A DNA stretch of 64,000 nucleotides from Gilvimarinus sp. DA14 (GCF_024204685.1 NZ_CP100350.1:2830501-2894500), one strand, 5' to 3'; counted from the stretch's first letter, positions 35,301 to 43,503 are shown. Translations and numbers: made by a program. Notes: generated by a model not told the origin, from the sequence alone.

Positions 35301-38300
35301 TTTATGTTGCGCCATTAGCACAGTTGCAGGAAGCCGACGCTAATGGCAAGCGACCGGTTGATCCGGAGCTGCTAGAAATATTTATGGCTGAGGAGATGAA
35401 CCTACTCCTCGATGCCGATCAGCTAATCGAACAGTGGAAATCTACCCCCGAAAACCTTGAGCAGTTGTTGCCGGTTATCGATGAGCTGAAAAACCTGACG
35501 CGGGGCGCCGCGCACGCGAACTTACCGCCTATGGCCAGTTTAGGGGATAAGTTACATCAGGTTTATCAGAGAGTTCTTGGCAATGAGTTGCAGTGCAGTG
35601 ACGGTCTGTGTGCAGATCTTGTCAATATCCACACTGCACTTTTGGATATGGTAGATGCCATAGCGGCGGGGCAAAACTTGCAACCCATACCGCCTCAGAT
35701 CGACGCGGCATTAGCACATTGGCTTGACGGCGCCACGGCGAGCAATAGCCTGTTAGCCGAAGCCGAAGCCGAAGCCGAAGCCGAAGCCGAAGCCGAAGCC
35801 GAAGCCGAAGCCGAAGCCGAAGCCGAAGCCGAAGCCGAAGCCGAAGCCGAAGCCGAAGCCGAAGCCGAAGCCGAAGCCGAAGCCGAAGCCGAAGCCGAAG
35901 CCGAAGCCGAAGCCGAAGCCGAAATCCCGCAGCCTGAGTCGCACGATAACTTGCCCGAAGTCGCAGCAGGCGAGTCATCGGATGCCGAGCTTGATGCTCC
36001 CTCTGCTGGTGTTGAGTTAGAAGATTTTGAATCATCTTCTGCGCCGGTAACGGTTGATAATACCGACGAGCAGCCTCTGGATGATGACTCGCAACAAGAT
36101 ACTGCCGACAGTCGCCACGAGCAGTCGCAGCAGGATAGCTCTGGGCAGCTTTCGGTGAAATCCAGTGGTGATTTTGCGGCCGATATTGAAGTAGAAGACG
36201 AGCTCGATGAAGAAATTCTCGAAATCTTTATGGAAGAGGCCGAGGAGCTTTGCGAAGAGATTGAGCGCGCTTTACATGATTGGCAGGAAGATTGGTCTAA
36301 CCGTGAGTGCGCCGAAGAGCTCAAACGCTGCCTGCACACACTAAAAGGCGGTGCCAGGCTTGCAGGGCTGACTGAACTTGGGGATTTAACCCACGAGTTT
36401 GAAACTCGCTTAATCGAAATGAATCTTGAGGATATGGACCAGCCAACTTTCGCGGCGCTGGTGCAATATCAGGATCAGATACATCATGGTGTTACCGTTG
36501 TACGCGCTAAATTAAACGGCGAGGCTATACCGGTTGCTCCAACGACACAAGATTCGTCTAGTTCAGATAAAACGGCGGACGATAGCAATACTCTAAGTAA
36601 CGAGCCGGCACCAACTTCAGATGAAGCGGGCGGAACCCAGCAGCTTGCTGGCGACGCGGGCAAGGTCCTCCCCTTTGCCCCCAAAGCTAAACCGCAATCG
36701 TCATTCAACGGTCAGCCGTCGCCAGGCGGCGGTGGTAGTGGCGCCCAGGTAGCTACCACAGCTGCCCAGGCGCAGCATCTGGCAGCGAAGCGCAGCGGCC
36801 CGCAAGAGGTCGTAAAAGTTTCTGCTGAGTTGCTGGAAGAACTGGTAAACCTCGCCGGTGAAACGTCCATTGCCCGAGCCCGTATTGAAGAGCAGGTGGG
36901 CGATGTGGGGCTGGCGCTGGAAGAGATGGATGCGACCATCGAACGCCTACAGGAGCAGCTGCGTCGTCTGGATATTGAAACCGAGGCACAGATTCTATTT
37001 CGCCAGGAACAAATGGCTCAGCATGAAGATTTCGATCCCTTGGAGATGGATCGCTATTCCGCTTTGCAGCAGCTTTCGCGCTCATTGGTCGAGTCAGCGT
37101 CGGATTTGTTGGATTTACGCATGACGCTCGCGGATAAAACTCGCGATACCGAAACTTTACTGTTGCAACAGTCTCGCATTAATACCGACCTGCAAGAAGG
37201 ACTAATGCGCTCGCGTATGGTGCCTTTCTCGCGTTTGGTTCCGCGGCTGCGGCGTATCGTGCGTCAGGCCGCCTCTGAACTCAACAAAGAAGTCAGTTTT
37301 GAGTTAGACAATGTAGAAGGTGAACTGGACCGTTCGGTGTTGGAGCGCATGATTGCGCCGCTGGAGCATATGCTGCGCAATGCAGTGGACCATGGGATTG
37401 AGCCGGCTAAGGTTCGCGAGGCGAACGGCAAGCGTGAAGTGGGCACCATTTCTCTGAGTTTGTCACGTGAAGGTGGAGATGTTGTATTGCGACTGCGCGA
37501 CGACGGACGCGGTATTAATCTGGAGCGTGTGCGTGCCAAGGCGATTGAGCGTGGCTTGATGAGTAGTGACGCTCAGCTTTCAGATCAGGATGTAATGCAG
37601 TTTATTCTGCACGCCGGCTTCAGTACGGCCGACAAGGTGACACAAATCTCCGGTCGTGGTGTGGGTATGGATGTCGTGCACTCCGAGATTAAACAGCTCG
37701 GGGGGGCCATGTTTATCGCTTCGGCGTTAGGCGAGGGCACCGAGTTCACCGTGCGTCTGCCCTTTACCGTATCGGTTAACCGTGCCCTGATGGTGGAAAT
37801 CGGTGATGATCATTACGCCATTCCGCTTAACACGATCGAAGGTATTGTGCGTGTCAGTCCGTTCGAGCTGGAACACTACTATCAAGATGAAAGCGCGCGG
37901 TTTGAGTACGCCGGAGAAAATTATCTGGTGCGTTATCTCGGGTCGTTGCTCGATAGCGACGCGCTACCGAAGCTGGATGGCCAGGCCCTACCTCTGCCAG
38001 TGGTGTTAGTACGCAGTGCCGAAAACACTGTGGCGCTGCAGGTAGATAAGTTGATGGGTAGCCGTGAAATTGTGGTGAAAACCTTAGGGGCGCAGTTTAG
38101 CGCGGTTCGCGGTGTATCCGGGGCTACCGTAATGGGTGACGGCTCGGTTGTGGTTATTCTCGATTTGCACGCACTGATTCGCGAACAGCTGGCACTTGGC
38201 TTGGCAGAAACAACTTTGCTGGAGCCGTTCAAACAAGAGCCATACAGCAGCGCCGATGACGACGATGAAAAAACTATTATGGTTGTCGATGACTCGGTAA

Positions 38301-38644
38301 CTGTGCGCAAGGTGACCGGTCGTTTCCTTGAGCGTGAAGGCTACAACGTGATAACCGCAAAAGACGGGGCCGAAGCGATATTATTGTTGCAAGACCATAT
38401 TCCGGACGTGATGCTACTGGATATTGAAATGCCGCGTATGGATGGTTTTGAAGTGGCAAAGAATATTCGTACCAGCTCGCGCCTGAAGCATTTGCCCATC
38501 ATTATGATCACCTCGCGCACCGGTGAAAAGCACCGCGAGCGCGCCCTGGGGCTTGGGGTTAACCGTTACATGGGTAAACCATACCAGGAAGATACTCTGC
38601 TGCAGAATATCGAGCAGCTTATCACCGAGGCCGGGGAGAAATGA
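32354..38644 (+). CDS. chpA: ChpA, multi-Hpt CheA-like histidine kinase/receiver
   Basis: 2,096 residues. The N-terminal two thirds is a chain of phosphotransfer-type helical bundles. Four keep the phosphoacceptor His in an HxxKG/RG context: His49 (HQVRG), His732 (HTLKGS), His902 (HTLKGS) and His1328 (HTLKGG). Others are degenerate, for example the bundles with RDIRGSLDML and ELKNLTRGAAH. An (Ala-Glu)28 linker spans residues 1135-1190. The CheA core starts near 1490 (ELLEELVNLAGETSIARARI), the ATPase has HMLRNAVDHGIEP and DDGRGI, then come a CheW-like domain (about 1810-1950) and a canonical receiver with Asp2023 (VMLLDIEMPRMDG). ChpA is the central kinase of the surface-sensing Pil-Chp system. 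It overlaps nothing; chpB starts 2 bp after its stop. Confidence 0.95.
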   Translation: MADNRNFAALDWVIHEIAETLKQARQSLESYVQDTNDKARLRFCLTHVHQVRGSLQMVEFHGAAMLAEEMEQLTQAMINDAVANSGEGAEVLMRAILQFPIYLEQVKTSRNDNPLVVLPLLNDLRTVRGESLLSDTNLFMPDLAPARTVSGEVLPVAKDDAQFKATVAKLRQMYQYAAAGFIKSVNADENLAYLQKAFQRLYRLTSGTPRQSLWEIAVALAEALEMDAVESSVSVKNLLRRLDREIKVLAVHGVKALGVYTDNELLKNLLYYVARSGKHAPGFASGSFLKQVYDKYSLETALLEAKETSDSDGLFTAPDPEAMRSVVAALKAELDGVKLALNNCLAGAGDNASLANAVGIIKRVADTMAVLGVGDLRREVLEQGAALELAVNADSALSHDQLMSVASRIIDIEGELDVLAANAGKSPNKVVKDQAGITLSDAKTSVMRESRNGLEHAKDAIVEYIASQWNREHLVNVPQMLRDIRGSLDMLPLPRPAKILGACARYIEEQLLQQELTPEWSTLDTLADAITSVEYYLERLGGESSEEENDLLLLVAEESVAELGYAVTKYSSNKSEANNELDSDAGLPESADDTVEVEVENEEDLADQLQSAYASALGDGDESTTDADEDSAEIEEIDYSLDASTEMADEPFPADELSLDSPVHQADEREPVESALATDFQQDDEDDVDEEILEIFVEEAQEVTETINEYFPRWAQSFEDSEALTEFRRAFHTLKGSGRMVGASDIGELAWAVENMLNRIIDGSVAPATAHVTFIENVRLMLPGMIQSFADKQPTPQIELVNRMREQGEQLSRGEVPHDLHVLPALDSTDTALQSGAEDNVSEHHHLHEDVDSEDDDDSQLWDIFGSEALAHLAIVEDYIERMDEARPLFEPPSDDMQRALHTLKGSAHMAEVTPIAELATPLEKFVKELRSYQVNINDDILQLLHDGVNYTRTALDDISAGRDVVIPKLEQYLARVAELREIYVAPLAQLQEADANGKRPVDPELLEIFMAEEMNLLLDADQLIEQWKSTPENLEQLLPVIDELKNLTRGAAHANLPPMASLGDKLHQVYQRVLGNELQCSDGLCADLVNIHTALLDMVDAIAAGQNLQPIPPQIDAALAHWLDGATASNSLLAEAEAEAEAEAEAEAEAEAEAEAEAEAEAEAEAEAEAEAEAEAEAEAEAEAEAEAEIPQPESHDNLPEVAAGESSDAELDAPSAGVELEDFESSSAPVTVDNTDEQPLDDDSQQDTADSRHEQSQQDSSGQLSVKSSGDFAADIEVEDELDEEILEIFMEEAEELCEEIERALHDWQEDWSNRECAEELKRCLHTLKGGARLAGLTELGDLTHEFETRLIEMNLEDMDQPTFAALVQYQDQIHHGVTVVRAKLNGEAIPVAPTTQDSSSSDKTADDSNTLSNEPAPTSDEAGGTQQLAGDAGKVLPFAPKAKPQSSFNGQPSPGGGGSGAQVATTAAQAQHLAAKRSGPQEVVKVSAELLEELVNLAGETSIARARIEEQVGDVGLALEEMDATIERLQEQLRRLDIETEAQILFRQEQMAQHEDFDPLEMDRYSALQQLSRSLVESASDLLDLRMTLADKTRDTETLLLQQSRINTDLQEGLMRSRMVPFSRLVPRLRRIVRQAASELNKEVSFELDNVEGELDRSVLERMIAPLEHMLRNAVDHGIEPAKVREANGKREVGTISLSLSREGGDVVLRLRDDGRGINLERVRAKAIERGLMSSDAQLSDQDVMQFILHAGFSTADKVTQISGRGVGMDVVHSEIKQLGGAMFIASALGEGTEFTVRLPFTVSVNRALMVEIGDDHYAIPLNTIEGIVRVSPFELEHYYQDESARFEYAGENYLVRYLGSLLDSDALPKLDGQALPLPVVLVRSAENTVALQVDKLMGSREIVVKTLGAQFSAVRGVSGATVMGDGSVVVILDLHALIREQLALGLAETTLLEPFKQEPYSSADDDDEKTIMVVDDSVTVRKVTGRFLEREGYNVITAKDGAEAILLLQDHIPDVMLLDIEMPRMDGFEVAKNIRTSSRLKHLPIIMITSRTGEKHRERALGLGVNRYMGKPYQEDTLLQNIEQLITEAGEK
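35756..35923 (+). repeat. (GCCGAA)28 hexanucleotide microsatellite in chpA
   Basis: 28 uninterrupted, identical GCCGAA units (168 bp) encode (Ala-Glu)28. The length is a multiple of three per unit, so slippage changes linker length by two residues without breaking the frame. It sits between the degenerate bundle after residue 1080 and the Hpt domain at His1328. Confidence 0.97.
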
Positions 38645-38645
38645 G

Positions 38646-39641
38646 ATGTCGCTGGCGCTGCGACTGGGCGTAATAGTCGACAGTGAAGCAAAGCTCGCAT
38701 TGATCAAAACCGCTGTAGGGCAAGTGGGGCAAAGGATAGATTACAGTGCGCTGCTCGCTTGTGACGACAACTCAGGCGTCTCTGCCACGGTGTTAGCCGA
38801 GCTGGAGCAAATTCAGAATTTAGATGCCTGGGTGGTAGACTTAAATCACACGGGAATTAAATCCTCAGATGTTGAGAAGGTCTTACTGAGTGCTCCCTTG
38901 GTCGCCAGTATTCCCGTGATAGTTTGCGACAGCAGTGAGATGCGAGACGGTGCGGCCGAGCGTTTACAGTGGCTGAATAGACTCATAACACGCCTACAGC
39001 GTGTGCAGGGCGAAGTTAACCTGCAGTATCAACGCCCGGCGTCCAGCATTTGGCTATTGGCCGCATCTACAGGCGGTCCAAATGCTGTGTCTGAGTTCTT
39101 GCAGGCTTTGCCCAATGGCCTGGATGTCGCCTTCGTGTACTTGCAGCACATCAATGAAGGTTACTCTCCGGCGCTGTTGAATATGGTGTCTAAGGTATGC
39201 GGTTATAGCGCGCGTTTGGCGCAACAAGGTGATGTATTGGAAGCTGGAACTGTGACACTGGTAGATCCAGCGGCGAAAATAGAGGTGCAAAATAACGGAA
39301 CATTAATGCGCTTTGATGAGCCCTGGAAGGGTTGCTACCGGCCTTCTATTGATCAGTTGGCGGCGAATTTAGCCCGTACCAGGGCGTTTCGCGGCGGCAT
39401 CATTATTTTTTCTGGTATGGGGGATGACGGCGCTGCCAGCAGCCGCTTAATCGCCCAAAATAATGGCTTGGTGTGGGCGCAGGAGCCGGACTCTTGTGTT
39501 GTAGACTCCATGCCCCAGGCGGCATTGCAAACGGGTTGTGTCCAGCGCACCGGCTCGCCCGGCGAGCTGGCGCAGGCGCTGGCGCAGCATTTACATTTAT
39601 TACAGGAGCGGCAGAGCCATGAAAGCTCAGCAACACATTGA
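38646..39641 (+). CDS. chpB: CheB-type methylesterase ChpB
   Basis: 331 residues from the ATG at 38646, which follows the chpA stop by one base; the longer frame runs inside chpA. The C-terminal domain is a CheB esterase with the catalytic triad visible: Ser141 (AASTGGP), His168 (YLQHINEGY) and Asp261 (GMGDDGA). The N-terminal 120 residues look like a receiver relic (VIVDSEAK, DAWVVDLNHTG) without a convincing phospho-site. It demethylates PilJ, opposing PilK. Confidence 0.92.
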   Translation: MSLALRLGVIVDSEAKLALIKTAVGQVGQRIDYSALLACDDNSGVSATVLAELEQIQNLDAWVVDLNHTGIKSSDVEKVLLSAPLVASIPVIVCDSSEMRDGAAERLQWLNRLITRLQRVQGEVNLQYQRPASSIWLLAASTGGPNAVSEFLQALPNGLDVAFVYLQHINEGYSPALLNMVSKVCGYSARLAQQGDVLEAGTVTLVDPAAKIEVQNNGTLMRFDEPWKGCYRPSIDQLAANLARTRAFRGGIIIFSGMGDDGAASSRLIAQNNGLVWAQEPDSCVVDSMPQAALQTGCVQRTGSPGELAQALAQHLHLLQERQSHESSATH

Positions 39642-40107
39642 AACCGAACAGGTGCAGGAGGTCGCAAGCCTGCTAGTGCCTCTGAGCGACAAATTACTGC
39701 TGATGCCCAACGTCACGGTTGCTGAAATCGTGCCTTTAGGGGAGCTGGAAACAATCGATAATGCTCCGGACTGGTTGCTGGGGCAGTTAATCTGGCGTGA
39801 ACTGTCAGTACCTCTGATGTCCCTTGAAGTATTAAACGGACACGAGGCGCCAGAGACCGCTCGCAATGCTCGAGTCGCGGTTTTGAATACTACTGGTCTT
39901 AGCGAAGATTTGGGTTTTATTGCCATCCTAACCCAGGGGCTGCCGCGTTTGGCACGTATCACGCCCAGTGAAATATCCGAACGCGATGACCTTAGCCCCG
40001 AGGCCTACGACGATATGGTGGTCAGCTGGGCCGGAGAGACGGCGGTTATTCCTGCGGTGGCACGGCTAGAGCAAACTTATCTGGATTATCTGCACGAGGC
40101 GGTATGA
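39619..40107 (+). CDS. chpC: CheW-like protein ChpC
   Basis: 162 residues. The ATG at 39619 overlaps the end of chpB by 23 bp and has AGGAG about 12 bases upstream. The sequence resembles a CheW-type fold (LMPNVTVAEIVPLGELE, then DWLLGQLIWRELSVPLMSLE). ChpC is the second adaptor of the Pil-Chp system, linking further receptors to ChpA in P. aeruginosa. Its position after chpB supports the name. Confidence 0.85.
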   Translation: MKAQQHIETEQVQEVASLLVPLSDKLLLMPNVTVAEIVPLGELETIDNAPDWLLGQLIWRELSVPLMSLEVLNGHEAPETARNARVAVLNTTGLSEDLGFIAILTQGLPRLARITPSEISERDDLSPEAYDDMVVSWAGETAVIPAVARLEQTYLDYLHEAV

Positions 40108-40625
40108 GTTATAAGGCATGGTTTCTGACAGGTCTGGTCATTGCTTTGGGTGGGTGCGGTGCTGAAAGAGACGAACCTTTCGATCCCGACACCCCCGTTG
40201 AAGAGGATCCAGATGCTGTACGCATCAATGTCACCAAGGTGATTGACGGTCAGCAGCCACTGCTTGATATCGATGGCGAGAGGCAGATATTAGTCTTTCG
40301 CGAGCAGGAGGAGTACTGGCTTTTTTTAGACCGTTACACTGATACGCTACCTGCAAATGAGCCAGACTTTGAAGATGGCCAAGTGGTGTTGATAGACCTC
40401 GGCGAGCGCGATAATAGCCAGTGCGAGGAGTCTCTCAGCCTGACAACGGTGATCGGCGAGGAGTATGGTGATCGCGGCGCACGTCTGCGACTCAGTTATG
40501 ATTTGACCGAGTCGGTAGAGGATGACACCTGCAGCGACGCAGAAGCCGAGCTGTTGCGCCCTTACTACTTTTATTATATTTCTACCCGGCGTCAGCTGGT
40601 TGTGTCTGAAGCGCTCAGCGAATAA
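40104..40625 (+). CDS. Lipoprotein of unknown function coupled to the Pil-Chp operon
   Basis: 173 residues; the ATG overlaps the chpC stop by 4 bp (ATGA), a sign of translational coupling. The signal peptide ends in a lipobox (ALGGC, Cys at about 18), then an acidic linker (DEPFDPDTPVEEDPD) and a compact domain with two Cys residues (NSQCEESL and DDTCSD) that may form a disulphide. I do not recognise the family. In P. aeruginosa this place is held by chpD and chpE, which are unrelated, so this is a lineage-specific addition. Envelope location fits a link to pili or surface sensing, which is inference. Confidence 0.8.
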   Translation: MSYKAWFLTGLVIALGGCGAERDEPFDPDTPVEEDPDAVRINVTKVIDGQQPLLDIDGERQILVFREQEEYWLFLDRYTDTLPANEPDFEDGQVVLIDLGERDNSQCEESLSLTTVIGEEYGDRGARLRLSYDLTESVEDDTCSDAEAELLRPYYFYYISTRRQLVVSEALSE

Positions 40626-40635
40626 TTACAGATGC

Positions 40636-41361
40636 CTACAGGTCTCCCCACAAATGTTGCGCCAGGCTGATGGCGACAATCGGCGCGGTTTCTGTGCGCA
40701 GTACTCGAGGCCCTAACGTCAGCGGCTGAAACCCTGCAGTCCGGGCGGCAGTAATTTCCTCATCGCTTAGGCCTCCCTCGGGGCCGATCAGTAAAGAGAC
40801 ACTTGTCGGTGTGGGCTGGGCGGCCAGTCCCTGGCTGTCACGATGGTGCAGAACAAACTTGGCCGCTCCTTTGGCTTCGCCGATATAGTCGAGTAAATTG
40901 GTCAGTGGGGCGATCTCCGGCAGACGGTTTCTCTGGCTCTGCTCGCAGGCGCTGATGCCTATTTGTTGCCAGTGCTGTTGTTTTTTCTCCAGTCGGTCGC
41001 CTTTTAGTTTTACTTCGGTGCGCTCTGTAGATAGGGGTACAATTCGACTAACCCCTAGCTCGGTGGCCTTTTGCAGCACAAAATCCCAACGTTCACCGCG
41101 TGACAAGCCGATCGCAAGCTCAATGTCCAGCGGCGACTTTCGGTCATCTGGATTATAAGTATCAAGCTCAACGCTTACAGCTTTCTTGTCGGCGCTGACA
41201 ATTTGGCCGTGATACTCCCCTCCTTGGCCGTTAAACAAAATCAGCGGTCGCCCCTCACCCATACGTAGCACACGGCTAACGTAATGGGCTGCATTGTCGC
41301 TTAAAACAATGACTTGCCCCTGACAAAGCGCTTGATCGACATAAACTCTGGGAATTCTCAT
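40636..41361 (-). CDS. rsmE: 16S rRNA m3U1498 methyltransferase RsmE
   Basis: 241 residues. It methylates N3 of U1498 in 16S rRNA with SAM. An N-terminal PUA-like domain (MRIPRVYVDQAL, HYVSRVLRMGEG) is followed by the SPOUT fold with the deep trefoil knot: LLIGPEGGLSDEEI and LTLGPRVLRTETAPIVAI are diagnostic. It is convergent with the Pil-Chp operon (10-bp gap) and divergent from the glutathione-peroxidase-like gene. Confidence 0.95.
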   Translation of the reverse strand: MRIPRVYVDQALCQGQVIVLSDNAAHYVSRVLRMGEGRPLILFNGQGGEYHGQIVSADKKAVSVELDTYNPDDRKSPLDIELAIGLSRGERWDFVLQKATELGVSRIVPLSTERTEVKLKGDRLEKKQQHWQQIGISACEQSQRNRLPEIAPLTNLLDYIGEAKGAAKFVLHHRDSQGLAAQPTPTSVSLLIGPEGGLSDEEITAARTAGFQPLTLGPRVLRTETAPIVAISLAQHLWGDL

Positions 41362-41463
41362 AACACCTGTTTTCGACTACAGATTGGGCGTAAGATCATA
41401 CCAAATACCTGTTCGGGTATGGGATTTTGGCGAGAGGTTCGCAATTTAGCGAAGGAGATAGAA

Positions 41464-42000
41464 ATGAAAGTTGTATGCGCGGTTTTGTGGCTGGCACTTG
41501 TATTGCCGCTCAGTAGTGTGGCTGAGCAGTGTCCGAAGCATTTGCAGGGTGAGTATCGTAAGCTCCACTCGGCTGAATCCATTGATCTTTGTGATTTGCT
41601 GCAGGATGCTCCGGCACTGATTGTGAATACTGCCAGTCATTGCGGTTTTACCCCCCAGTTTGAAGCGCTCGAAGCCGTACATAAGAAATACCAAGGTCAG
41701 GGTTTGGTGGTAGTGGGCTTTGCCAGTGATGATTTTAAACAAGCGGCTAAGTCGGAAGAGGAGGCGGCGACCATTTGCTACACCAATTACGGTGTAACCT
41801 TTACGATGCTAGCACCGACCGCTGTTACCGGTGATGAAGCAAATGCCTATTTCAACTGGTTGGCAGCGCAGGCTGAAGAGCCCGGTTGGAACTTCAACAA
41901 ATACTTAATTAACCCGAAGGACGGGTCCGTTACCCACTTTTCCAGCAAGGTTAAGCCTGATAGTGAAGAGCTTACAGAGGCCATTGAAGCCGCTTTGTGA
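41464..42000 (+). CDS. Exported glutathione-peroxidase-like protein
   Basis: 178 residues. The ATG at 41464 has AAGGAG 7 bases upstream. The signal peptide (MKVVCAVLWLALVLPLSSVAEQ) points to the periplasm. The GPx fold is clear: LIVNTASHCGFTPQFEALE with the peroxidatic Cys, and PGWNFNKYLINPKDGSV with the conserved Trp-Asn. The usual GFPCNQFGGQEP segment is replaced by GFASDDFKQAAKSEEE, so the conserved Gln of the catalytic tetrad is missing or shifted. It probably reduces hydroperoxides using thioredoxin-like donors, as many bacterial members do; activity is unproven. Confidence 0.85.
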   Translation: MKVVCAVLWLALVLPLSSVAEQCPKHLQGEYRKLHSAESIDLCDLLQDAPALIVNTASHCGFTPQFEALEAVHKKYQGQGLVVVGFASDDFKQAAKSEEEAATICYTNYGVTFTMLAPTAVTGDEANAYFNWLAAQAEEPGWNFNKYLINPKDGSVTHFSSKVKPDSEELTEAIEAAL

Positions 42001-42002
42001 GA

Positions 42003-42188
42003 CTACTCCTGCTGCAGACTGACCGAGAAGCTCCCGTCTGCATCCTGAGTGATGCTAACTTCCATGGGTTGGCAGCAAACGTGACAGTCTTCGGTATAGG
42101 TTTGTGAGCCCGCCGACTCGTCAATCAGCAGAGTCAGGCGGGCGTCGCAAAAAGGGCAGTTGACGCTTTTCTCGGTCAATAAATCCAT
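42003..42188 (-). CDS. CPXCG-motif cysteine-rich small zinc-ribbon protein
   Basis: 61 residues with two CxxC knuckles: NCPFCDA and HVCCQP (preceded by DCHVC). This is the CPXCG small-protein family of unknown function; zinc binding is likely. The ATG at 42188 shares a base with the stop codon of the upstream porin-like gene, so they are coupled. It is the last gene of the minus-strand cluster led by the guanidinium exporter. Confidence 0.85.
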   Translation of the reverse strand: MDLLTEKSVNCPFCDARLTLLIDESAGSQTYTEDCHVCCQPMEVSITQDADGSFSVSLQQE

Positions 42189-42760
42189 TAAAAGCGATAG
42201 TCGAGCGAAGCGGTAATGGTGGTAAAACGATACTCGGCCACATCCACCAGATTGCGGTATTCAAAGTTGAGATTCAGATGCGGGTCCAGAATAAAGCCCG
42301 CCCCTAGGCCCCAGGAAAAGTCATCTTCAGAGAGCGTATGGCTCACCTCAGAGCCCTTCATGGTGAACTCGATATCGGCGTAACCCAACAGGGCATAAAA
42401 ACGTCCGGTTTGGTTGACTGCCTCGGCGCGATAATAAACGCCGCTGTAATGCTCAATATCCATGAGAACTTCGTCGCCAGCTGCAAGCGCTGCAGACTCG
42501 AAGGGTTCGTCCAAATACAGCCTTTCTTCGCCTAGGCCCATACCATAGCGGACTTCGCCGCCGATCCAGGGGTTAAACTTATAGCCGCCAAAAACCTCGC
42601 CCAGCCACAGGTTGGCTTTATCGAACGCGGGGCTGTCGTCGACATTAACGGCAGACACGCCGGCACCGGCGAAAAAGCCGCGGTTGTTGTCGGCGTGGCT
42701 TGGTGAGGCCAGCAGTGACAATGGTAGAGCAATAGCAGCGATACTTTTGAGGTAATTCAT
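42188..42760 (-). CDS. Outer-membrane beta-barrel protein
   Basis: 190 residues with a signal peptide (cleavage near SPSHA-DNN) and an eight-strand OmpX/OmpA-like barrel pattern: GFFAGAGVSAVNV, LWLGEVFGGYKFNPWIGGE and ending in the C-terminal aromatic strand SLDYRF. It belongs to the outer-membrane beta-barrel (porin-family) group; no pore specificity can be read. It is overlapped by the CPXCG gene. Confidence 0.85.
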   Translation of the reverse strand: MNYLKSIAAIALPLSLLASPSHADNNRGFFAGAGVSAVNVDDSPAFDKANLWLGEVFGGYKFNPWIGGEVRYGMGLGEERLYLDEPFESAALAAGDEVLMDIEHYSGVYYRAEAVNQTGRFYALLGYADIEFTMKGSEVSHTLSEDDFSWGLGAGFILDPHLNLNFEYRNLVDVAEYRFTTITASLDYRF

Positions 42761-42806
42761 AGGGGGTAACCAGTAGTTGATTTAAATAGACGGTTGCGAA
42801 AAATTA

Positions 42807-43115
42807 TTAAAAGATCCAGGCAATCATCAACCAGAGCACCAGAAAAAAAGAGAAAAAGCCTCCTAGTACAAATTGTAATTCGCCGATGAGCCCGTCGCCG
42901 GAGCTGATGGCGAAGACTACCAGAAGTGCGACTGTGACGAAAAAGGCAACGACGGCGGCGTCTTTTAAGCCCATGCCTTCGCTAAACAAGCCACTGGCGC
43001 TGTCGGCGATAAGCGGGACCATCACAAAAACCGCAGCCACCGCCAGTGCAAGTACCACAACCAGCGCAATCAGCGTGGTTCTGGCTTGACGTTTGTCCTT
43101 GTCGTCACTGCTCAT
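42807..43115 (-). CDS. Small integral membrane protein of unknown function
   Basis: 102 residues with a charged N-terminus (MSSDDKDKRQAR) and three transmembrane helices (about 13-35, 50-68 and 80-100). I do not recognise the family. It lies 11 bp after the PH-domain gene and 46 bp before the porin-like gene on the same strand. Confidence 0.7.
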   Translation of the reverse strand: MSSDDKDKRQARTTLIALVVVLALAVAAVFVMVPLIADSASGLFSEGMGLKDAAVVAFFVTVALLVVFAISSGDGLIGELQFVLGGFFSFFLVLWLMIAWIF

Positions 43116-43126
43116 GGTGGCGTCGC

Positions 43127-43495
43127 TCAGTCGTTGGCTTTAATAATATCGCGCACGGTATTCGGATCGGGCAGGCCTTTAGCAACAATCTCCGGGTTGT
43201 CGCCAGCGGTGTAGAGCTCTACGGTTCCGGTACCAAAAATCCGGTTGAGAAAAGACTGTTTTACCTTCACGGTACGGATGCTCCTCAGGCTAAGCTCAGA
43301 GCGCTCCTTACTTAACAGGCCCTGCTCAAATAATACGTCAGACTCGGTAATTACCAGTTTGGAGGACTTATTGTTAAGGTGCCAAATCAGCAGAATAATA
43401 AGACCTAGACCGAAAGCGGCGATCAGCAGAACAGCCAATAGAAAGCCAAAGGGGTTGTCCTTCATAACCGGGTGAGCGGAGTAGAGCTCTTTCAT
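43127..43495 (-). CDS. PH-domain (bPH2/YdbS-like) membrane protein
   Basis: 122 residues from the ATG at 43495, with AGGCAGG upstream. One hydrophobic segment (about 14-37) is followed by a bacterial PH domain: SKLVITESDVLFEQGLLSKE, then SIRTVKVKQSFLNRIFGTGTVELYTAG, the typical YdbS/YdbT pattern. The role is unknown. It is 8 bp downstream of the exporter gene. Confidence 0.8.
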   Translation of the reverse strand: MKELYSAHPVMKDNPFGFLLAVLLIAAFGLGLIILLIWHLNNKSSKLVITESDVLFEQGLLSKERSELSLRSIRTVKVKQSFLNRIFGTGTVELYTAGDNPEIVAKGLPDPNTVRDIIKAND

Positions 43496-43503
43496 AAACC
43501 TGC

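Noticed and set aside
35756-35923. CRISPR-like or tandem intergenic repeat
   Set aside because: The repeat is a simple hexamer without spacers, in frame within chpA.
35695-36339. Long open frames on the minus strand across the chpA repeat (Ala-Ser and Arg-Leu or Gly-Phe rich)
   Set aside because: They are shadows of the GCCGAA repeat and the codon bias of chpA; no ribosome-binding site or family resemblance.
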